Shown piece after piece: positions 21,480-32,099 of a stretch of 64,000 nucleotides of DNA; position 1 is the stretch's first letter; each line of letters starts with the position of its first letter. The position numbers and the translations under genes were made by a program. Origin of the DNA: Ceratotherium simum simum. Its lineage: Eukaryota > Chordata > Mammalia > Perissodactyla > Rhinocerotidae. The notes under the pieces are model-generated. The model was not told the origin of the DNA and searched no databases. It worked only from the letters and a program-made list of their open reading frames with translations. Where the stretch lies: positions 21,072,742 to 21,136,741 of the forward strand of contig NW_004454163.1 of the NCBI RefSeq assembly GCF_000283155.1. Reading direction: 5' to 3'.

Positions 21480-21690
21480 CACCCTCTTATAGGTACCTTT
21501 ATTAAGGGTAAACTGTGTGCCAGGCACAGATCATTACTTTACCTAGATCATTATTTAATCCTAACAACAATATTTCTATGAGAAGGAAACCGAGGCTCAA
21601 TGATGCTGTCATTTGGCCAAGGTCCCACAGTAAGGGGCAGAGCTCCAAGACGAATCAGTCTGAAATATCAAAATCCAGCCTATACATCTT
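21480..21690 (-). repeat. MIR SINE, antisense
   Basis: 'aactgtgtgccaggcacaga', 'tatttaatcctaacaacaat', 'gaaaccgaggctcaatgatg', 'aaggtcccacagtaaggggc' and 'agagctccaagacgaatcag' cover almost the whole reversed MIR. Confidence 0.75.
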
Positions 21691-22855
21691 CCTTGCAAAG
21701 CAGTTTTCTTTCGTCAATTAAGTATGCCTGAAACTTTTCAGATAACCTCTGGAAAATTAAGATGGCTGTGTCTTCTTTGATAACAGATACAATTATTTGA
21801 GAAACCAATGTATCAAACTTGCAAAATCTGCAGGAAGGACCTTCTGGGCCCTTTGGAGTTTTTTTTTGCCAAGTACCAACATCTCCTTAAGGCAAGGAAC
21901 AGCAATTATGACAAAAGAGACTAGGAAATAAAAGGAATAAACAATGTAGTGATTGCTCTGGAAAAACCATAGCCCATCTCATATTTCCATTTTAATAATG
22001 ACCCCTAGTATTTCCAGGGAGTTTTGGAGCAGGCATGTTATCTTAAAACACTTTTGAACTTGGGCATTTTCATTGCCTTTACAAGGGCAGCCATAACGAA
22101 GGGAAGACTCTCTTAGCTGCAGTGAGTGGAACAATTAAATGCTTACCTGCTGACATTTCAAACCACTTCTTGATTGGAAACAAGGGGGTGAACCAGCTCT
22201 GGTGTTTATCTGTAAGAGGTTTTGTATTTTTTTAATATTATTTTCCTGGAAGCTCCTTGGAGTGTTGTACTTTTGATTTTGTTCAGCTTAGCTGAGCTTG
22301 AAAGTAATAATGTAAATTCAGAGTGAAATATAACTCCTGTTGCTACTTTAATTTTATATTGTCTGCTTACCCAACAGTGGTTGGGAATCAATCTTGGAAT
22401 CATACCCAAGTTAAGCTAGTTATTGAATCCCACTGAATTTGACATTCATGATGAAACTGAGGAAACTAGGGACCTAATTCATTGTCTTTTTCCTTATTTC
22501 CTGAGGCTCTCACATCTGGCAGTAAAATTTCCCTTAAATCAGGGTAAAGAATTGACTTGTCAGTTCCCTTTGAGACTTGATCTTGAGACTTCCTGATTTT
22601 GGAATTATGGTGCTTAATGTTTTTCTCAGTTATGACTGCACAGTATTAGCCTAGGATAACAAGAAGAGGAAAGGCTGCCTTCATGGCCTCTTCCAAGAGT
22701 TTCTATAGATTGGCTATGGAAGATGTGGCTGCTGAGAGCTTCCAGTAGACTGCCTAGCTATGGATGAAGCAGAAACATGCCTGTCATAAATTGTACTGAT
22801 ATTGTGATTTAAAGTTATATGTCCTTTGAAGGACCTAAAACTGTGCTAAATTATA
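21691..22855. other. Unassigned, unique-looking sequence
   Basis: More than 1 kb without a repeat I can name. The stretch 22020-22420 has a rather even composition and AT-rich homeobox-like TAAT words, so it is a reasonable place to look for a conserved non-coding element. No coding signal is seen. Confidence 0.35.
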
Positions 22856-22980
22856 TCACGACCAACAAACATTTGCTCAGTATTTACTGTGTGCGAGGCA
22901 TTAAACTAGATGCTAAGCATGCAGAACTAAATAAGTCACAGTCCCTGTCTTCAGAGAGTTTCTTTATCCAACCAGAAACG
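22856..22980 (-). repeat. L2 LINE 3' end, antisense
   Basis: 'acaaacatttgctcagtatt', 'tactgtgtgcgaggcattaa', 'ctagatgctaagcatgcaga' and 'acagtccctgtcttcagag' are the reversed L2 terminus. Confidence 0.75.
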
Positions 22981-23059
22981 GGGCGACCTGAACTCTTCTC
23001 ATGAATTAGAATTGTAAGGAAAAATGTTGATTGCATCCCTTTGTTGGTGAAAATAATAA

Positions 23060-25261
23060 ACTCAGGTTTGAAATGGTCAATTGTCACTGTTACTAATTAC
23101 TAAAATGACTAATTGTCCACTGTTAGTAATTTTTGTCTATTATGACTAAAGTTGTTATAAACATGTGTGTAAAAGTCTTTGTGTGGACCATATATTTTCA
23201 CTTCTTTTGAGTAAATACCTCAGAATGGAATTGCTAGATTAATTTATAGGTGAATGTTTAAATTTATAAGACATTGCCAAACTTTTCCAAAGTGGTGGTC
23301 CCATTTTACGCCTTCACCTACAATGTATGAGAATTCTAGTTGCCCCAGATTGTTGGCAACACTTGATATTGTTAGTCTTCTTAATTTTAGCTATTCTAGT
23401 GGGTGTGCAGAGAAATTTCATTGTGGTTTTAATTTGCATTTCCAGATGACTACTGATATTGAGCATCTTCTCATTTTGTAAAGTGTCTTGCCTATTTTAA
23501 ATTATGTTACTATTAAATTTTAGAGTTTTTAAAAATGTATTCTAGATACAAGTCCTTTGGCATATATATGAATTGTGAATATGTTCTCCCAGTCTACAAC
23601 TTGCCTTTTCATATTATCAATGGTGTCTTTCAGCAAACAAAAGTGTTTAATTTTGATCAAGTCCAATTTATCAATTTTTTCCTTTTTATGATTTGTGCCT
23701 TTTGTGTATTATCTGTGAAATCTTGGCTTCCCTCACAGTCACAAAGATTTCTCCTATGTCTTCTTCTAGAATTTTACCTTTTCTGTTCAGGTCTATGATA
23801 CATTTTGAATTAACTTTTGTGTATGTGAGATAAGGGTTATGGCGGATTTTTATCCATATAGATGCCCAATTGTTTCAGTGCCAGTTGTTGAAAAGACTAT
23901 TCTCTCCCCTCATTGAATTTCCTTGGTGTCTTTGTGAAAATCAAGTGACCACAGATGTGTCTGTCTGTTTGCTGGATTCTTTATTCTGGTCTATTGATCT
24001 ATATATCTGACCTTATGCCAATATCACACTGTCTTGAGTACTGTAGACTTAAGAGTAAGGCTTGGTATAAGGTAATGCATCCTCCAACCTTTTTAAAATT
24101 TTTTCTTTAAAATGATTGTTTTGATATCTATGATCCTGTGCATTTCAGAATCAGCTTGGTCAATTGTTACAAAATGCCTGCTAGCGTTTTGGTTGGGATA
24201 ACATTAAATCTGTAGATTAATTTGAGGACAATTGGCATCTTAACACTACTGAGTCTTCCAGTCCCTAACTATGGCATACCTCTCCACTTATTTAAGTCTT
24301 TTTAGTTTCTTTCAGAAATGCGTTATCACTTTTAGCTATAGATCTTGCATATATTTTGTTAAATTTATTCTTAATCACTTTATGTTTTTGGATGATACTA
24401 TTTTTAATATTGTTTTTAAATTTCAATTTTCAATTTCAAATACTAGCCTATTGCTAGTATATAGAGTACATTGACTTTCATGTATTGACCATTTATCCTG
24501 AGACCTTGCTAAATTCACCTTTGAGCTCTTTTAAAAAACTCCCTAGAAATTTCTGTGTATGTTATCATGCTGTTCTCAAATAGATTTTTTTTTTTTTTTT
24601 TTTGTGAAGAGGATCATCCCTGAGCTAACATCCGTGCTAATCCTCTTCTTTTTGCTGAGGAAGACCGGCTCTGAGCTAACATCTATTGCCAATCCTCCTC
24701 CTTTTTTTCCCCCAAAGCCCCAGTAGATACTTGTATGTCATAGTTGCACATCCTTCTAGTTGCTGTATGTGGGACGCGGCCTCAGTGTGGCCAGAGAAGC
24801 GGTGCGTTGGTGCGCCCCCTGGATCCGAACCTGGGCCGCCAGTAGCAGAGCGCGCGGACTTAACCGCTAAGCCACGGGGCCGGCCGGCAAATAGATATTT
24901 TTAATTCCTTCTCTCCAATCTGTTTTTGTCTTTTTTTTTTCTCTCCTTATTATACTGTCTAAGGTCTCCAGTATGACGTCACACAGAAGTGATGAGAATG
25001 GACATCCTTGACTTTCTTGCTGTCTTGGGGGAAAGCACTGAGCTTTTCAATACTAAGTATAATATTAGCTGTACATTTTTTTGTAGGTGTCATTTGTAAG
25101 GTTGCTAATTTGCTGAGAGGTTTTTTTCCTTCTTCTTCTTTTTTTTTTTCTTTTATCATGAATAGGCATTAAATTTTGCCAAATAGTTTAGTCTCTTGAA
25201 ATGGTAAATTTCATTAGTTGATTTTTGAATGTAAAATCACCATTTGTGATATAATAAAAAA
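23060..25261 (-). mobile_element. Old L1 LINE, antisense, 3' portion of ORF2 and 3' end
   Basis: The T-rich strand carries the reversed L1 order: 'tttaatttgcatttccagat', 'tttctcccagtctacaact'-type words, 'gtccaatttatcaatttttt', 'tattctggtctattgatcta', 'tgtagattaatttgaggaca', 'gttaaatttattcttaatca'. It corresponds to the distal part of ORF2, with many stops. It is interrupted by ERE copy 5, then by an LTR, and resumes to about 26375. Confidence 0.8.
24586..24887 (-). mobile_element. ERE SINE, copy 5 (minus, long form)
   Basis: About 300 bp. Poly(T), then two tail modules ('ccctgagctaacatccgtgc' and 'tctgagctaacatctattgc'), the 'agttgctgtatgtgggacgc' body, box B 'ggatccgaacc' at 24821-24831 and a GC-rich head. 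The 9-bp target-site duplication 'caaatagat' flanks it (24577-24585 and 24888-24896). It is inserted in the L1. Confidence 0.95.
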
Positions 25262-26148
25262 TGTGTATTTGGTCACTGCCTTCGGTTCGTGACAGAGCTC
25301 TTAAAACCCTTGTAATTTCCTGAGTGATAGGGTGATAGGAGCATCTTTTGCTCTAGTATTTGGTCTTTGACCCTGGTTCCTGACACAGAGCTCCTAAAAA
25401 TCTTGTAATTTCCTGAGTGATAGGAGTGATAAGAGTGTTTTCATGAGCTCCTAAATCCCTTGGAATTTCCTGGGTAAAATGATCACCTTTTATTCTAATC
25501 AGGTGACCTTTGGTTGGCTCCTAGATAGCTTCAAGATGGGGACTGGTCACCAGAAAGACCAAGCCATGATTTAAAGCTTGGAACTTTCAGGCCCAACTCC
25601 CATCCTCTGGTGATAGGAGGGGGCTGGAGATTAAGTTAATAATGGATCATGCCTGCATGAAGAAGCTACTGTAAAAATCCCTTAACTACAGGGTTTGGAG
25701 AGCTTCTGGGTTGGTGAACATATCCACATAACAAGAGGGTGGTGCACCCCGATTCCACAGGGATAGAAGCTCTTCTGCTTGGGACACTTCTGGACCTCAC
25801 CCTATATACCTCTTCATCTGGCTGTTCATTTGTATCCTTTATAATAAGCATTGGTAAACGTAAGTAAAGTATTTCTCTGAGTTATGTGAACTGTTATAAC
25901 AAATTATCAAACCTGAGGAAGGGGTTGTGGGAACCCCAGATTTGTAGCCGACTTTTTCAGAAATGTGGGTAACCTGGAAATTCAATACTTGCAATCGCCA
26001 TTTGAAGGAGGCAGTCTTGTGGGACTGAACCCTAAATCAGATCTGTGCTAACTCTAAGTAGTTAGTGTCAGAATTGAATGAAATTGTAGGACACTCAGTT
26101 GATATCTGCAGAAAACTGGAGAGTAGCTTGGTGTGAAAAACCCACACA
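25262..26148 (+). mobile_element. Solo LTR, ERVL-like
   Basis: About 887 bp, starting TGTG and ending CACA. The 5' part has three imperfect repeats beginning 'gagctc' (25295, 25388, 25445) with 'tgtaatttcctgagtgatag' words. A R/U5-like part carries 'gctgttcatttgtatccttt' and 'ataataagcattggtaaacg'. Directly after it, 'tgatgtcaggagtg' (26151-26164) resembles a tRNA-Leu-type primer-binding site, which supports ERVL. It sits inside the antisense L1. The subfamily name (MER21-like) is a guess. Confidence 0.75.
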
Positions 26149-26199
26149 TTTGATGTCAGGAGTGTTATGAGTAGGGAAACATTTTTCCTTTACTATTGT

Positions 26200-26375
26200 T
26201 TCCTTTGATAAATGCTATTTGGCCAGGGTATACTATGCTTTTAAAAATATATACATATATAGTTTTTGATTTGCTGTATTTTGTTAGATTTTTGTTTCTA
26301 TGTTTACGAGTTATATTGGTCTGTAGTTTTATTTTCCTTGTAACATCTTTCTTTGTTCTGTTTTAGTATCAAGTC
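26200..26375 (-). mobile_element. Old L1 LINE, antisense, continuation after the LTR
   Basis: 'ttgataaatgctatttggcc', 'tgctgtattttgttagattt', 'gttatattggtctgtagttt' and 'tgttttagtatcaagtcaat' continue the reversed ORF2 from where the LTR cut it. Confidence 0.7.
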
Positions 26376-26745
26376 AATGCTGATTTACCACCTGTTTTGG
26401 TTGATCTGCTCAACCCAGTCCATCTGCTTGGATACCTGCTCTAAGCTTTCTCTTCTTGCCTTGCTCATCTTACCTCTGAATCCTACCTTCCTCTTTGGTA
26501 CTGCACCTGGTACTTGTTTGTTACTAGTAGACGTCTGGTTGAACTGCTCAAGAACTTTGGAACCATCACACCATTATGAAGAGAGTCTAGGTCCTGGTTT
26601 ATCCTCTTTTCTTCCATCCTATATACCAACCAGTCATAGCCTTCCAAGACCCAAAGGGGCAAAAGTACTGGCAGATATTCTGTCCAAAACAAAAACAGAA
26701 ACAGATGCAAACTAATGTCCTTAGCAGGACAGCTCAATTAGTAAA
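26376..26745. other. Unassigned sequence
   Basis: A 120-codon plus-strand frame (26353-26715) begins inside the L1 and runs through this stretch. No domain is seen, and I do not call it a gene. Confidence 0.4.
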
Positions 26746-27192
26746 TTGTTACCTTTCACTGTCAATTCTAAGAACTTTGAGTCAAACTCTTTCTCTAATT
26801 AGCTTTTAAATCTTGATGTTCCCTAGAGTCCTTCTCTTTTCATTTGGCAGGCATCTTAGGCAATCTCATTTGGTGTCATTGCTTTAACTGCCAACTGTGT
26901 CTTCAAACTGCCAGATCTACTTCTTCAACCCAGGCTCCTCTTCTGAGTTCCAAACCCATATATCTCTACCACCTATTGGATATCTCCTCTTGAAGTTATA
27001 TAAGGCTTCCATCCCCATGGGTATAATCTTCTTTTTTCAGATCTACTCTTCTTGGTGTATTTCACGTCAGTGAATGGTACCACTATTTATCCCATTGTCC
27101 AAGTCAGAGAACATGGTTTCATTTTTGAATCTTCCTTTGCCTTCATCTGCTGCCTGAATTGATGAGACAGTTGATTACATCTATTTAAAAGT
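26746..27192 (+). repeat. L2 LINE, sense, just 3' of the reverse transcriptase core
   Basis: 'caatctcatttggtgtcatt', 'gctttaactgccaactgtgt', 'ccacctattggatatctcct', 'ttgaatcttcctttgccttc' and 'tgatgagacagttgattaca' keep the order of the L2 ORF2 region after the YADD site. Reading frame is lost. Confidence 0.65.
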
Positions 27193-27194
27193 TC

Positions 27195-27440
27195 TCAAAT
27201 TCATTTCTTTTTAAAAAAAGTTTTGCTTTTTTATGAAATGTTCCATACATACAGAATATAATATAAAGTGTATAATGTATATATGCAGTTTAAGGAATAA
27301 TCTAGCAATCAGGTTGAGAAATACAACATTACCACTATCTTAGAAACTCCCCTCTATTATTGTATCCCCCTACCTCTCCACAATGAGAAGTAACTACTGT
27401 CTTCATTTTTGTGTTAATCATTCCCTTGCTTTTCTTCATA
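27195..27440. mobile_element. Old L1-type fragment
   Basis: 'atgaaatgttccatacatac', 'gtgtataatgtatatatgca', 'aggttgagaaatacaacatt' and 'cccccta' words fit non-coding L1M sequence. Orientation is not clear. Confidence 0.45.
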
Positions 27441-28195
27441 ATTTTGCCACCTAGTTAAGTATTATTAAACAACTTTATTTAGTTTTGAAGCATTGAATAG
27501 CAAGAGCAAACACAAATGTTCAAGGAAAAGGCAGCAGATGTAGGCTCTCAGTAGTAAAGAGACTGAACAGAGTCTCAGATTTTCTAAGAAATCTAAGACT
27601 TGACAAGTGCCTCTTTTGGGAAAGTCTATGAGCAAAGTCATGAGAAATTCTTGGAAACACAGGGCACACCCTAGTTAGAGTATTTAGCTACGCTGTCGTG
27701 AGGATCAGGTACTATACATCCCGCAGGATTATAGGAGGGCAGTGGGAGGCTGTGTATTTTCTGTTTCAGAAATCACTGTGGCCTATCTTAAGCTCTCAAG
27801 CTCTCTAGGTCAAAGAACAACATTCCTGTGGAACAAAATGAATGTCCTAAGCTGACCCAGGCAGCAGGTATGGTGGAGAGAGCAAGGACTCCATCAGCAC
27901 ATGGTCAAGCCAAGACAAGTACAGATTAGAATCTGGACCAGACTCACCCAGGCATTCTGTTCTTAAGTTAACAAGATGGCACAGTGGCAGGGCATCCTTG
28001 TGTTTTCAATCTCTCGAGTCACTCTGCTCTAATCTGCTCTTGTTGTCCTCTCTGTCTAGTACACAGTGGTCATTCTATGATGTCTCTTCTCTGTCTTCCT
28101 GGAAATTCTCTTAACTTCTTTCTTCATTGCATTAACCATTCTCTTGACTTACTCTATGTTTCTCTTGGTACTATCTGGTAACTTCTTGAGAAAGA
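27441..28195. other. Unassigned sequence, no gene seen
   Basis: About 750 bp of unique-looking sequence. I recognise no repeat, exon or RNA gene. Confidence 0.45.
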
Positions 28196-28199
28196 GCAC

Positions 28200-28802
28200 A
28201 TGGGAGGTAAAGTTTTTGAGACATTTCATGTTTTTATTTTCCCTTTATATTTGATTGATAATTTAGCTGTGTAAAGAATTTTAAGTTGTAGATAATTTTC
28301 CTTCATAATTTTAAAGGCTTTGCTGCACTGTCTTGCTTCTTATGTTGCCATTGAAAAGTCTGAAGCCGTGCTCAGCTCATAGACTTTGTGTGTAACTTGC
28401 TTTTCTCTCTGGAAACATGTAGAATCTTTTCTTCATTCCCAGTGCCTTGATGTTGATTTAGTTTCATCCACTGTGTCTGGATTTTCAGGGCCTTTTTTGA
28501 TCAGGTAACTCATATTTTCAGTTCTGGGAACTTTTTTGAATTATTTTTTTTGATGATGTTCTCCCCTCCATTTCCTCTGTTCTATACTTATATAACTTCT
28601 AGCATTCAAATGTTGGGCCTCCTGGATTGATACTTAACTTTATTTTCTTAATTTTTTTCTCTTATTTTCTATCATTTCATCTTTTTGTTCTAATTTCTGG
28701 GAGATTGTGGCAGCTGTATCCTTCAGCTTTTCTATTAAATTTTTAATTTTGCCATCAGAATTTTAATTTCTAAGAGCTCTTTGTTTTCTGAATATTTCTT
28801 TT
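28200..28802 (-). mobile_element. L1/HAL1-like LINE, antisense, ORF1 region
   Basis: 'atttagctgtgtaaagaatt', 'tgctgcactgtcttgcttct', 'tgttgccattgaaaagtctg', 'cagttctgggaacttttttg' and 'tttctattaaatttttaatt' follow a reversed ORF1 region of old L1 or HAL1. ERE copy 6 interrupts it. Confidence 0.65.
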
Positions 28803-29043
28803 TTTTTGGCAGGGGAAGATTTGCCCTGAGTCTGTTGCCAATCTTCCTCTTTTTTTCCCTCCCCAAAGTCCCAGTGCATGGTTGTATATCCTAGTTCTAA
28901 GTCCTTCTAGTTCTTCTACGTGAGCTGCTGGCACAGCATGGCAACTGACAGACAGGTGGTGTGGTTCAGCAATTGAGAAACGAACCCAGGCCACTGAAGT
29001 GGTGAGTGCCAAACTTTAACCACTAGGCCATCAAGACTGGCTC
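28803..29043 (-). mobile_element. ERE SINE, copy 6 (minus, diverged)
   Basis: The shape is ERE, but heavily mutated: 'gaagatttgccctgagtctg', 'aagtccttctagttcttcta', box B region 'aaacgaacccaggcc', head 'gaccactaggcc'-like at the right. An imperfect 14-bp target-site duplication tgaatatttctttt/tgtatatttctttt flanks it. It is the oldest-looking ERE in the window. Confidence 0.85.
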
Positions 29044-29610
29044 TGTATATTTCTTTTAATAGCGTTTTTTTCTTGTTTTATGGATACAATGTCTTCTCTC
29101 AACTCTACGAAGATAATGATGGTGTTTCTTTCTCCTTGGGCATTGTCTCTAGTTCCTCTGGGTTCCTTTCTTTTGTGTGTTTTGGTTTCTATTTTCCATT
29201 AGGAGTGCTAAGTATCTACCATTTGCTTCTCAAAATCCCCCCTCACCCTTCTTCATCCTTCTCTGAGCCTTGGGTGGTTGGTCTTTATGGATATATCAAT
29301 GGGTTCCTTTGTCCTATGGCTTTTATGTGGGCTTGATCTATGGTGAGCAGTAGCAGGAGATTACAGGGAGTGAGGAGAGTGATTTGAGGTATTTATTGCC
29401 TTAACTCCCTTCCTGTGGGCTTACTGTATGCTGGTTGGGTCCCTCAATTGAAGACTTGTCAGGCAGTCCTCTTAACACAGCTCTCTTTATCACTGAGTTC
29501 TAGTTACTTTTCCTCTCCCAATGGCCTTTCTGGCCTAGGGGTAGCAATAAAAACTTACTGTAATTAGCCCCAGGGTAGGCCTCTATTCCTTGTGGTTCAT
29601 TTCTACCTTC
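29044..29610 (-). mobile_element. L1/HAL1-like LINE, antisense, continuation
   Basis: T-rich sequence continues past the ERE. From about 29360, 'ctcccaatggcctttctggc', 'ctaggggtagcaataaaaac' and 'agccccagggtaggcctcta' are typical of the far end of such elements. The exact family is uncertain. Confidence 0.45.
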
Positions 29611-29644
29611 TATTACTGTGATAATATCATAACTGATTTCTCAG

Positions 29645-29751
29645 CCTTGGGTCTTCCCTTTGAATCCATTCCTTATTCAGTCACTAAGAGGATGATTTTA
29701 AAAATTCTTCAATGGCTTCTTACTGTCTATAGGATAAAATTCAAGCCCATA
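29645..29751 (+). repeat. L2 LINE, sense, split by short L1
   Basis: 'ttgaatccattccttattca', 'aaattcttcaatggcttctt' and 'actgtctataggataaaatt' are L2 3' region. It seems to continue at 29944-30000 after the inserted L1. Confidence 0.7.
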
Positions 29752-29927
29752 TACATAAAGAGAGCTAGAGGAAACTTTTTGAGGTGATGGATATGTTTAT
29801 GGTATAGGTTGTAGTGACAGTTTCATGGGTGTATATTTATCTCCAAATTCATCAAGTTGTATACATTAAATATGTACTGCTTTTTGTTATGTTATGTTAT
29901 ATACCTCAATAAAGTAGTTAAAAAAAA
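29752..29927 (+). mobile_element. 5'-truncated L1, sense, 176 bp
   Basis: It is the very 3' end of an L1MA/MB-type element: 'tgaggtgatggatatgttta', 'cagtttcatgggtgtatatt', 'cattaaatatgtactgcttt', 'acctcaataaagtagttaaa' and poly(A). A 16-bp near-perfect duplication flanks it ('aaaattcaagcccata' at 29736-29751, one mismatch at 29928-29943). Confidence 0.9.
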
Positions 29928-30151
29928 AAAATCCAAGCCCATAGATTGAATTGGGCCTGAGATATTGTTTCCCTCACACCCCTTCATATAGTCCTTCCTG
30001 CTGGTGTCCTATCCCAGTTTACTGCCAGTGAAAGTTTTAGCAATTGTACCCCCACACCATGGCAGAGGCTATTAGTACTCAACCTACCAACAGTGATGGA
30101 CTCCTCATTGTCAGCCAACTGGTGGGTGATCCAGCTCCAAATCTCATTTTA

Positions 30152-30159
30152 TTTATTTT

Positions 30160-30190
<31 letters not shown>

Positions 30191-30282
30191 AATTTTTTGT
30201 TTATTGCAGTAACGTTGGTTTATAACATTGTAAAAATTTCAGGTGTACATCATTATACTTCTATTTCTGCGTAGATTACATC
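30152..30282 (-). mobile_element. 5'-truncated L1, antisense, about 130 bp
   Basis: It has a TTTA-rich tail then 'ttgtttattgcagtaacgtt', 'ggtttataacattgtaaaaa', 'tttcaggtgtacatcattat' and 'tttctgcgtagattacat', the reversed 3' end of a Laurasiatherian L1. A perfect 15-bp duplication 'ccaaatctcatttta' (30137-30151 and 30283-30297) shows L1-mediated insertion, probably fairly recent. Confidence 0.9.
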
Positions 30283-30297
30283 CCAAATCTCATTTTA

Positions 30298-30757
30298 GAC
30301 TTTGCTTCCTAGGACCACTTTCTAGTACCAATAGTGTTGGGTTGAGTTTACCAGGAAACAGACTCTGAGATAGAGAGTGGTCTTGGGAATAATACCCATA
30401 AAAGAGGAAGCAAGATTAGGCAGTGGGAGGAGATGAACTGCAATGCAGTTACAACAGAGGCCTCAGCTGAATCCATAGGAAACTAGTGAACTGGGACGGC
30501 CCTTCAGAGTCATCCGGTATTAAGGGAAGGGGGAAGAACATTTGTGTGTATTCACCAGTCATAGGTTATGGGCTGCCCCAGATGAGGGGCCTTGAGTGTG
30601 GCTTCCTTTGGATGAGGCAATTAATTCAGTCTCATAGAGGAACTCAGGTGTCATCCACCAGCTGCCAACACTCTCAGGAGCTGTTAGAATAAGTGCCTTG
30701 GTCCTGCGTGGGGAGTCTAAATGGGGTGGTTCGCTGTGGTCCATTGCAATTACAATT
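30298..30757. other. Unassigned, LTR-like composition
   Basis: 'gtttaccaggaaacagactc', 'cagttacaacagaggcctca' and 'gggctgccccagatgagggg' give the impression of an old LTR, but I cannot place the family. No gene seen. Confidence 0.35.
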
Positions 30758-30759
30758 CC

Positions 30760-31258
30760 GTTGCCATATACAATGCTCCAAATGTCTGGCTCCTGCCCCT
30801 CTCACCAGCTCATCTCTTGCCACTCCTTTTCCTACATACACAGTCCAGTTATTCTGAACTACTTCCCGTCTTGTGGATAAAGCCATGGATTTTCTTGCTT
30901 CTATAACTTTGTTCATGCTGTTCCATCTACCTAAAACACCCTTCTCCAATTGCTTCTTGCCATTGACCTTTGACCTTTAATCTTTCGTATCTGTGTTCTT
31001 CACATAAGAACTCATTACTTCTCTGATCCCTACTCCGACTGAGTTTGGAGTCCTTTAAATTTGCTTTCAAGTTCCTTTTACATATCACAGAACTTACCAC
31101 ATTATGTTGAGATTGTCTGCAAACTTATCTATCTTCTCACTAGACTCTCTCCCCTGCCCCTCTCAGGGCAGCCAGCATCTTATTTATCTTTGAATGCATA
31201 GCGTCTGGCACATGGTTGGAACATGATAGATATTCCACAAGTGCTTGTTAAAGAAGTT
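30760..31258 (+). repeat. L2 LINE 3' end, sense
   Basis: A long, ordered L2 3' region: 'ctgcccctctcaccagctca', 'tgttcatgctgttccatcta', 'cctaaaacacccttct', 'tccttttacatatcacagaa', 'atgcatagcgtctggcacat' and the diverged tail 'acaagtgcttgttaaagaag'. Confidence 0.75.
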
Positions 31259-31594
31259 AGCCATTAGTGTCGTTGCTAAAATTTTTGAAATATTCATTTT
31301 TGTTGATTTTATACTGCTACCAAGAAGTGAGGCTTGAGTACATTTGTTATACTCCAACTGTTTACTTAGCCACGTACTTGGAGATTTTATACATATATCT
31401 CATGTAATACAGTTCCTGACCTCTCAGAGTTCATCATTTGCCAGGAGAAACAAATTTTAATAGATTATTATTTATTAATCACAACAGAAGTTCAAACAAA
31501 ATTTGGACATACGAATTGGCTAATGGATCTTTCTGGCAGTAGACATTAGCATTTCTTGTTCTTTTTAGACTGACAGTAGCTGGAATCCAGCTAT
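31259..31594. other. Unassigned sequence
   Basis: A/T-rich, no gene or clear repeat. A reversed L2 tail may be hidden near 31400-31480. Confidence 0.35.
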
Positions 31595-31768
31595 CTATAA
31601 GGAAATGCTTCTCAAAATTTAACATGCATCCTAACTGCCTGGAGGTCTTTAAAAAAAACGATTCTCATTCAGTAGGTCTAGGGTGGGTCCTGAGAGTCTT
31701 TATTTCTAACAATCTTGTAGGTGATGTCAATACTGTTGGTCAAAGACCACACTTAGAATAGCAAAGCT
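31595..31768. mobile_element. MER5A-type hAT-Charlie MITE
   Basis: 'gcttctcaaaatttaacatg', 'catcctaactgcctggaggt', 'attcagtaggtctagggtgg', 'gtaggtgatgtcaatactgt' and 'caaagaccacacttagaata' follow MER5A, in the opposite orientation to the copy at 7558. Confidence 0.85.
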
Positions 31769-32095
31769 TTAAGACACATTTTTTAATATTTGAAATTATC
31801 TATGGTTGGTAGATAAATGTTCTAGTCTAGTCTCTTATTGATTTTTCCTGGGAGCACTTTCTTAATAAATCTTCATCCCAGGTTCACTTCTAGGCATTGA
31901 ACCTAAGACATCAGTCCCCCTATTTCTCTTGCCACTTGAATACTAATTACTTCAAGTAACTGGTGATATTAGTCTTTGTTCCCTTTCACATCATAAACAG
32001 CTCTAATTCCCAATTTCTTCAAACAAAACTTTTGATGAATTCATATCTTTAATCAATGAATATTATGTTCATCATTAATGTTCATCTTTTTAATA
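31769..32095. other. Unassigned A/T-rich sequence
   Basis: No gene or named repeat. Confidence 0.4.
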
Positions 32096-32099
32096 GTTG

